NCBI GenBank assembly: GCA_030015575.1
Contig: CM057337.1
Coordinates: 295,764,044-295,828,043, forward strand
Length of the DNA stretch: 64,000 nucleotides
Reading direction: 5' to 3'
Origin: Agapanthus africanus
Taxonomy: Eukaryota; Streptophyta; Magnoliopsida; Asparagales; Amaryllidaceae
Below are positions 56,137 to 64,000 of this stretch, piece by piece; position 1 is the first letter of the stretch, and each line of letters opens with the position of its first letter. The notes under the pieces were generated by a model. That model was not told where the DNA came from, ran no database searches, and was given only the letters and a program-made list of their open reading frames with translations. The position numbers and the translations under genes were made by a program.

Positions 56137-58275
56137 TGTTGGAAATAGTGCCCTCAGAGTCAATTATTGGATCACAGGCACGTGATTGCAATGATTAAGT
56201 GAGGACCTATCCCGGTAGGACAGTCTTACTCAAGATGATAGTATGCTATCTGGTTTATCTTTATCATCGTGTACTGCTTTAAGTGACCTGACATGTTGCT
56301 ATTACACGTTGATAGAGCGCCTGGGATTCTTGCTTGACTGCCAGCAGTATGAGGGCGATCATATACGTGGGAGCTGGTAGTCTATAAGCACATCCTTAAA
56401 AGGTCCCTAGTCGTGGGAGTTTCGAGACAGGGCATCGATGCTCCAGAGTAGACTAGTGTATACATTCGAGACCCCGACGAGGGGCGGTGGCCGGTCTCAG
56501 AAGCCACTGGTGTCAGTTGGATCACCTAAGATGTATACAGGTGCTCATTGGGTTATGAGTACACAGGACAGGACTCGCCGGGAACATGCTAGTTGGTCTT
56601 ATACCTGACGTCAGATAGCAGTTCCCTGGTGACATATGTAAAGGTTAGTTCATCGACCTGAGGATCGTCATTTGTCTCGTGTGAGTTCCCACTGTACTTT
56701 GATTACTACCCTACCACTATCAAAGGAGACGTGCAAACATGTTTTAGTTGGGTACAGTCCTGAGCCACATGGAGACAGTGAGCGGATCTTCAGGGGTTCG
56801 TCTCTCCCGGTATTGGGGGTGAGGTCGCGCTGTGTCTAGGAGAGCCAGAACATGAAAAGTCCTTGGCCAAGGCAGGAGATTTACTGGTAGGTATTCCAGT
56901 AGTATCTCAGGGTGTTCTGGGCTGATTTCTGACACGACTTGTACCGCTTTTGGGGGTCTGACTTTTACCAACCCCCTAGGCCCGCCATGCGATGCTCATT
57001 GACGAACGGACCGGACTGTACGGATATTGTCGCTGACAGGCTCAGTAGGGTGTCAGGATGAGTTCGCTCATCGACGTCCCTTTTGGTCAATAGCTGGTAG
57101 CCCGTCACGTATGGCTAATACCTCTGACGTGCTAGTGGTTAAATCCACAGCCATAGTATTGACGAGTCTTTAGAGTCCCCCACATTCAGTTGCTCAAGTT
57201 TTCGGGCGAAACGCTGTAGAGGCCGTATGGAGATATGGCAGGGTTCGATCAGATACGTGCGGTATTGCACGGATCAGGATCGGACGGATAATACTAGCCG
57301 GCTTTGGTTTAAGCCGGATCCTAGTATAGTACAGTGTAGATTTTGTCTCATTGCATTTGTATTTCGGTCGGAATACAAATGCGGGTGTGTATACACAGTA
57401 TCGGGGTTTTCCTGTAATTTATTACGGGACCAGTTTTCTGGAGTTGCCAGTTTGCTTTCCGTTTCGGCCATATTTCTTTATATCTTTCATTGGCCGAAGT
57501 TTGGTGGAGGAGGGCTTATTTGCATTTGTGCAAATTAGCATTGTGGAGGGTTGTCTTTGCATATTCTTGTGTCATGATGGTTCCACCATGCATTGACTTG
57601 TTTACTTCATCATTGATTGACTTTGGGATCATGATGGTTGATTTGGAGTGTTGGTTTTTGTTTGTGATGATGTTGTTTTTTAATCATCACTCTTTATTCA
57701 TGCTTGCATGATAGCTTCCCCACTCCCTTGACTTTCCTTGACTCCATTCTCACCCTTCACCATTGCATTGGCCGGCCACTAGTGAGGAGGGGGGATTTTT
57801 CTCTCTTGGTTGTGAGGAAAAATGTTAATCTCATTCTTTGCATGCTACATTTTTCTCACCTCTCTCCAAGTTCATTTTCCTCCACCACAAAGGCAACATC
57901 CACTACCCCAAATGAGACATGAGTTCTATACACATTCTACAGCAAACCTTGGGCACGTCGGCTCGCCAACTTCGTGCCCGAGTTGCCTCGGTATAGAGGT
58001 GGGATCCCGTAAAAGAAGCAGGCAACGTGGTGCCCTTCCGGCAACGAGGTGGAGACCGGAGATTCCGCGGGGAGATCGGGACGACGATGAGAAGACCGGA
58101 GGATACGGATCGCTCGGTATATCTCTCTTCCCCATCTTGTAGTTAGCTAGGACAAGTCTAATGGCACGATCCGGGTTTATAGTGCGCGGTGGTGCCGGTT
58201 TGAAAAGTTAAAGTTTATCACTACTTCCGCATTCCGGCATCGGATTGACGGCCGGGACGCCGCCGTGCACTTACA
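56137..58275 (+). repeat. 3' LTR of copia-1 (2139 bp)
   Basis: Same length as the 5' LTR, about 65 differences by hand count, ends TGTTGG...CTTACA, followed by the ATAAT target duplication. Confidence 0.95.
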
Positions 58276-59500
58276 ATAATCAACATGTGTCCCTCACGAC
58301 ACATCAAAATCATAGAACCGGAGTGTCCAGCATCGACACTCGAAAACATCATGAAAGCTGTGCCCAGCATCGGCAAGTAAATCCTCATATATCGGGCTCC
58401 GTCAGTCCGGATTGGCCCACATCATCTCTCGACTCCGGTCGGTATACTCCGGATATCCGCCGGGCTCAAATACTATCACCGGTAGGTACTCGCCACCCTG
58501 CCAGGCTCATCGTCTGCTCCACGAAAAATATTTCTCGCCCCGGGAAACCATACCGGGTCCACCATGTACCCGCAATCGGCCTCATCCAGCTCCTCGATTC
58601 GGGTTCACATGTCACATGTCTCAGAACCGAGAAAACGCATGGTGGACGCACTGAAATATCATATCATGGGAAACGGGGTTTTTAAAATAATACATATTCT
58701 CCTTTGAAATAACCATGGTTCCTAAATCCAGAAATCTCATAAAAACAAATATCTCAATGCGTATAATCATAAGCATGATGTATGCGACATATAAAGGAAA
58801 TGTAAGCATATCAGTATATCATGCAACATGGAATAATAGTATGCACATATATAGGGAAACCGCTCTTTTAAAATAAATCCAGTTTTAAAATATATCTTGC
58901 GGCTGCCAAGTCTCCAAAATTAAGCCAGAATCATCTATGTATGTGCAAATATGTATGTGTGCAAGTATAGGTGTACAACAGGTGTGTACGCAAGTATGTC
59001 ATGCAAGGAGTTATATCCTGATGTAACAGTCCTACTGTGTAGTGACATGGCAATTATCGATGATGAAGTGTGTGAGCCGGCAAACAGGTGTACGTGGAAC
59101 ATATGCATCATCGATAATGGTGCTGGTGTCCTAAGATCATGGTTTTGATATAACGATAAACATATTTCAACATGTAATGCGATGCAACAGTAAGAATATG
59201 CGGCAAATGAATAATAAACACAACAGTGCAGTATCTACATCAACATATCTATATCATATTGTTTTGCCATTTGAAAGAAGATGAATCGGGTTTTTTTAGG
59301 AAAATAAGGGCTACGGTGTTTTTAAGAAAAGATGCGTCTTTAGAAAATATCCGTAATCCCTTTGCCTGTCTTTAAAATACTCCCGATTCGTTAGTTTTTG
59401 AAATAGGTATGACATCGGTCTAGACTAACATCTATTAAGCAAACTACTGATCTAACTAACAAACTAATCGGGAGGGGTATGAAAACCACCTAAATCTGAG

Positions 59501-59539
<39 letters not shown>

Positions 59540-61665
59540 GTCGGTGATCCCGCCTCAAGGTACCGCGTACGATACAATATCATATGACATCCTCGAGTCA
59601 TGAGTGCGGATCTATCATCAATATAGAGCTCGTACGGTATATCATCGTACGGCATCCCAAATGCTGGGTACGGGTCAATATCACATTCATCTCATCAATT
59701 ATCTGGTATTCTCATTATCATATCTCATGATCTGGGGTACTGATCTACGTTTAGTACAAATCGATACCATCTATATAAATATAAATATGTGTGTGAAACA
59801 CACGTCTAAAGGCCCGCTAAAATCTCATGTCGTATCTCAAATACGAATCACATTATATCACGGCACTATGCCCAAAGTCATCGACACATCTCCAAATATC
59901 ATCCACTATCCTCATCATCCAGGTATAGGTATAACAAGCAAGCATGTGTGTGTGTGTGCGTGTAAACCTATTCTAGGGTTCGCAACTAGGAAACTATACT
60001 AGTTTACTTCTAAACCCGAATCTATCCATAATACACCTAATCACATCTAGAATATCCATAACACACTTAACGCTATCATACGTATATATATATAGTATAC
60101 TAAGTGTCGAACTGCGGGGGTGCTATACGCCATCCACCCGACTTCCCCCGTAGATATAATCTACCCACCTTGATCTTGCTTGCCGATGTCGATGTCGCTA
60201 CGATCTTCTTCATCGTCTCGGATTCACTGTGGGGGTACCTACATATCATACGTATCGCATCGCATTAAAACCAAATCGAAACCAAAACGACACACGAAAA
60301 GCAAAACGATACGCTTAAAAGCCTATAGGTTAGAACCGATAGTTAGCTCTTGCAAATCAACCCGATATCACTCGAGATAGACGTACAAACGTCACATGAT
60401 CGAGATAAAGCACAAATACAAAAATCTAGAAATCGAAATACGCAAAACCATAACCTAAATCAAAGCAGAAACTAGAGAATGTGGTCCCGGATTTTGACTC
60501 CGGCCAAAACAAGGCAAGCAAACAAGTCTAGGGTGATATATGGAGTACATATGACCTACTGAAGCAATCTGGGCTCCTACTTCATCAGGGGGCCGGCCAC
60601 ATAGGGGGAAAATCCATCCAAGCCGGTTTGGACAGGGAGTTAGGGGCTCATATTGGTAGGGTGTCTTCCTACGGGTCCCACTAGGTCTCTGGTATTGTTT
60701 ACTTTTATAGTGTTGGCCCCGGATCACTCCAGATTTCCCTGCACGCTCCAATTCCACACAAACCGACATGAAAGTTCTGAAATTCTGTATTTTTGGGTTT
60801 CAGGTTTTTTATTGTGTTGGATCTGGGTTCATAGCATGAAGGGGGGTTTAAGGGTCACCACTAGGGCTTAATTACACTAACATAACTCAATTTAAACTTA
60901 ACCCTCTCTAGGTTTTTCCAAAGCTCACCAAACTTCGCAAAAACGATATCAAACTTGAAATGAGGCTTAAACAACCTAAACACTACACTATTTGTGAAAG
61001 GATATACCTCGCTTAGCACCCATGAATCCTCCACAGCGCCAGAATGAAGACTTTCTTGGTCCATTGGGTAGCTAGAGGGCTTGTGCACCTTTTTTTGTGA
61101 AGTGGGAATGAGGTTTTGGAGTGTTTTTCATGGAGTTTTTGTGGCTTGAATAGGGAGGAGGAGGGGAAGGCAGCAGCAGCAGCAAAAGAAAGAGAGGGAG
61201 AGGAAATGAGTGTAGGAGATGATGAGGGAATGGCAAAGTTCAAGTCAACATAACCCTCACCTTTCTCTCACTCACCCATACCTATTTCTTTATTCTTTTC
61301 TTTTCTTCTCCTCTCTAATTTCCTTCTCTCCTCAATAGTGAACCCAAAAACAAATACCATACAACCCAAATCATGTAGGAAAATGTACCAAGTGTGAAAA
61401 AATGACATGTGCACAAAACACGCTTAAAGTCCGATTAGCGATTTTTAGTCGCGATTAACACTAAATTAGCATATAGTTAATCATAAAAAACTTAAAATTT
61501 GTATAATTTACATAAAACACACTGTTTTAAATAATTTCTATAATTTTCCAAATTCTCCCCAAATTTATCGGTATTTAATTATACCGCCTTATTAAAATAT
61601 TCAATATTTAATTATTAAATTATGAAAATTCCCCCAAAATAATATATATTTTTTTAAAAGTTACA
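58276..61665 (-). repeat. Gypsy-like LTR copy D, 5' part
   Basis: Continues copy D after copia-1 with the same landmarks as A and B in reverse: CGGGCTCCGTCAGTCCGGAT near 58399, hairpin 59053-59118, GTCGATATATA(TA)n...GTCGGTGATCCCGCCTCA at 59500-59558, and the CTGCGGGGGTGCTATACGCC block at 60114. It is the only copy reaching the LTR start, TGTAACTTTT on the minus strand at 61665, preceded by a polypurine tract. Open frames (e.g. 58245-58685 crossing the copia junction, and an Ala/Ser-rich one at 61013-61243) are not genes. Confidence 0.85.
59053..59118 (-). promoter_or_regulatory. Conserved LTR hairpin, copy D
   Basis: ATTATCGATGATG (59053-59065) pairs perfectly with CATCATCGATAAT (59106-59118), 13 bp, loop with GTGTGTGAGCCGGCAA. 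Confidence 0.6.
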
Positions 61666-61680
61666 ATCTTCCCCCCTTAA
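61666..61680 (-). other. Polypurine tract of the D element
   Basis: TTAAGGGGGGAAGAT on the minus strand, followed by the LTR start TGTAAC and preceded by AAATTCGGGGACCGAATTTCA. This arrangement is typical of plant chromovirus-type gypsy elements (Tekay/Del) and identifies LTR D as a 3' LTR. Confidence 0.85.
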
Positions 61681-62990
61681 TGAAATTCGGTCCCCGAATT
61701 TAAATTTAAAAACCCCTTAAATACTAAAACGTTTCAGTAAAAGACTAAGTCGTCGGGGCTCCGAACTCATCAATGCATAAAACGCATCATAGCGCAATGC
61801 ATGCGCATGAACAATGAGCAGATAACTCAAAAACAAAACTCTGTCAAGCATCCCACAATCATCGGAGTCATGGTAAAGACACAAATGACAAATCCAAAGC
61901 AAAACCAATACGATATATATCAAAGTTATACATGTAGACATCAAATATATACATGTAAATAACTGAAGAAAATGCATGCCAAACCCTTTTAAGTCGATGT
62001 GCGATGCGCATAACACTGCACAGTGGCGGGCGTCTATTGTAAGAAAATAACCATATATGTATATATCTTTTGTTTAATAGGTACGTTCCGCCGTTTTGAA
62101 AACAATTTTAGAAGGGTTTTCCTTGTGTTAAAACATGCCGTGTCATATCAGACACGTAGGTAAATACTGAGACTATAGCTCCCTTTTTAGAATTCCCTTC
62201 GATACTTTCAATGCATGCAAAACATATCGAGGTACTGTCTTCTGACTAGTCCTGCTCAGTACGAAAACATATAGCAAATATCATAAAAACGTACTGCTCC
62301 ATAAGAAATAAATCCCAAAATGTATATAAGAATACCCTGTGCGTCTGGTGCGCACGGAAATCAAAATCCATATATATGCCATATATGTGCACAGAAACAA
62401 CATCTAGGTGCAACGGGTGTGCACGAAACATCTGCCAAAGGAAACGTGTGTGCCTGATAGCAAAATCAGGTGCATCTGACATGCACGAAAAATCTCGATT
62501 TAGCACATCTGGTGTGCACCAAAAATCGTATCTCAAAACATGCGCTCAACATGCGCGAAAATCCGAATGAAATGCATGGAGTACACGAAATCAACATCAA
62601 TGTCGGAATCAAAATCGACGGTATACCATACGGCTCAATCATAATCAGGTATACCGCGGAATATAAGCTCACATCCATGTGCATCAGCATGCAAAAAATC
62701 AAATCAAAACACTAAAAGTACATGAAAACTATGCTGGAAGCATAAATCAAATCACAGGCATAAAATAGGCATGAAATCACAATCAATATCTCAAGCGTAA
62801 TACTATGCATAAAGTATGAATACCCAGTAGGTGCAACCATGGTGCACGAAAACAGAAATCATGGAACTCAGCCATCGAGACTAAATTATGCGAACGGATC
62901 GCCCAAAATACCGAAATCCAAGGTGACGGATACATGATAATCGAATCACAAAATCACAAATCATAAATACCGTCGTCGATGGTCCCTCCT
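61681..62990 (-). other. Non-coding interior of the D element
   Basis: The place where reverse transcriptase and integrase would normally be found holds none that I can recognise. Between about 62340 and 62590 a loose repeat of GTGTGCACGAAA/GTGCACGAAA..TC recurs roughly every 30-60 bp. Collinear with 20116-20523 of the B element near its gag side. Confidence 0.55.
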
Positions 62991-63640
62991 TCAAAGTCGA
63001 GAAGGTGTCGGTGCATCCAATGGTAGCAGTGCAAGATATTTACTTGCCTCTTGCTCACGGTCTGGCGTCCTCTGTCTCTGGGTCCTTATCTTCTCTGTGG
63101 ATTACCAATCTCGCAATCCATCGGCTCATCAGCCCGGTCAGGTGAGCTAACGTGGACGATTCTGTCCTGGCACTTCTCTGGTCTCCTCTTGGTCAATCCT
63201 CATGGCCACTCGTAAAGCAGCACGTCACAGGCGCCGACCTCTGGTCCTCTGAATACACATCACACATCTGATCCTGGGCGCAAATCTTATCGCTGCAGTG
63301 TCCTGGAAGGAATCCTGCTTAAGGTCTCTTCCGCTCTCACCTATGCCGAACTGTACGGAGGCCGGTACTCTTGCATAATTTTTTCTTGCTCTCTGGACAT
63401 CTGCGTCCTCAGCACAACATTTCCTCGGAAACTGGTCGCGTCCCAACGCCTCAGTAGACATATCCGACCTTTAATTTTAACGGGGAGTAACAACAGCTCG
63501 TCAGCATCTCGCACGAACTCTTTAGTCCACTCTGCTCAAATATCGACTGACTCGGACTAGTCTTCTCGCGGCTGCAAGGACTACGCTCCAACGGCTATAC
63601 TCGTATCTGGAGTCTCCTAAGAATTGCATCCCACCACATG
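62991..63640 (-). pseudogene. Decayed gypsy-type gag (D element)
   Basis: Minus-strand homologue of 19480-20160. Shared stretches include GAAGAGACCTT, CAGGACACTGC.GCGATAAGA, GACGTGCTGCTTTACGAGTGG and CCGATGGATTGCGAGATTGG. The zinc-knuckle-like segment has the same CCFTSGH reading as the B copy, so both lack the same cysteine. Frames are broken by several stops. No pol follows. Confidence 0.55.
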
Positions 63641-63699
63641 GCATCCGAATGAAGTCGAACCATTCGATCAATTCGTCAAAACCTCATAATCCCCCAAGA

Positions 63700-64000
63700 G
63701 CTCAACATCTTGGGTACAGTTTAATAGTATCGAGTGCATACCACAGCATCGGTAGACCTGCCATAGAAGGGCAAACCTAAGCCTCACTAATGGCGCCACG
63801 GAACTGCCGCAAACCCTAAGGTTCAAAGGCTTTCACACGGTCATTATGTCGAGTTAGGGTTTCATTCTTCTAGAGGGTCCATGGAATCGCTTGCATGTCT
63901 TTCCGAATACTTTAAACTTGGAAAATAGGCTCCTGACATTCGATCGCCTCCATCGACTCTCAACGTACCAGCGTGAAGTCGTCTCTAGCCGGGATCAATC
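63700..64000 (-). mobile_element. Fragment of another copia leader at the right edge
   Basis: TAGAAGGG, AAACCCTAAGGTTCAAAGG, CACACGGTCATTATGTCGAGTTAGGGTTT and TTCTTCTAGAGGGTCCATGG align with 1919-2045 of the copia-3 leader in the same orientation. The exact junction with the D element lies between about 63640 and 63720 and is not resolved. Confidence 0.55.

Larger units (their letters stand above)
38025..58275 (+). mobile_element. copia-1: Ty1/copia element split by CACTA-2
   Basis: Plus-strand element with 2139-bp LTRs at 38025-40163 and 56137-58275, primer site 40165-40177, polypurine tract 56126-56136, and target duplication ATAAT at 38020-38024 and 58276-58280. About 65 LTR differences by hand count, near 3%, make it older than copia-2. 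Its interior (40164-43594 plus 53836-56136) is about 5.7 kb, shorter than the 7.8 kb of copia-2, and has no long open frame: gag-pol survives only as fragments. CACTA-2 lies between the leader/gag side and the pol side. Confidence 0.95.

Noticed and set aside
61013..61243. Ala/Ser-rich 76-codon open frame
   Set aside because: Lies inside LTR D, includes a GCA triplet run, and has no counterpart in the other LTR copies.

Overview
This window reads as intergenic DNA from a large, repeat-rich flowering-plant genome, probably a eudicot; I cannot name the species. The evidence is the element types: Ty1/copia elements with a YVDD reverse transcriptase and initiator-Met tRNA primer sites, CACTA (En/Spm) transposons with a TNP2-type transposase and a TNPA-like gene, and a gypsy-like family with LTRs of about 4.4 kb. 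I found no intact host gene, tRNA, rRNA or CRISPR. The only host-derived coding sequence is a fragment of an SH3P-type BAR/SH3 adaptor gene carried inside a CACTA element.

Layout, left to right. 1-4803: leader, primer site and 5' LTR of a minus-strand copia element (copia-3), cut by the window edge and inserted in a CACTA element. 4804-11385: the rest of that element (CACTA-1), an internally deleted derivative with a 1.27-kb-arm palindrome and the captured SH3P fragment; its right end lies in a gypsy-like LTR. 11386-20523: two plus-strand gypsy-like LTRs in tandem (A and B), a primer site and a decayed gag. 20524-33752: a third such LTR (C, minus strand), split by copia-2 (23120-33301, TSD TATAT). 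33753-36977: an LTR of a different family (E) with polypurine tract. 36978-61665: a fourth gypsy-like LTR (D, minus strand), split by copia-1 (38025-58275, TSD ATAAT), which is itself split by CACTA-2 (43595-53835, TSD TGA). 61666-63650: polypurine tract and decayed gag of the D element. About 63700-64000: another copia leader fragment.

The nesting gives a relative order: C was entered by E, E by D, D by copia-1 and copia-1 by CACTA-2; copia-2 entered C separately. None of the elements looks autonomous as it stands. Copia-2 keeps most of gag-pol but has an in-frame TAA in integrase and a damaged gag. CACTA-2 keeps recognisable transposase, DUF4218, DUF4216 and TNPA-like exons, broken by frameshifts and stops.

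The most interesting signals are non-coding or structural: (i) the CACTA-1 palindrome with a third copy, which could give long double-stranded RNA against its own transposase; (ii) the captured SH3P fragment; (iii) a GC-rich hairpin at 188-200 nt from the primer site in all three copia elements; (iv) an LTR stem in the gypsy-like family with a compensatory base-pair change; (v) a splice-acceptor-like tract just before gag in two copia copies; (vi) telomere-like CCCTAA arrays in the apparent first intron of both CACTA elements. All similarity, identity and mismatch statements are by-eye comparisons.
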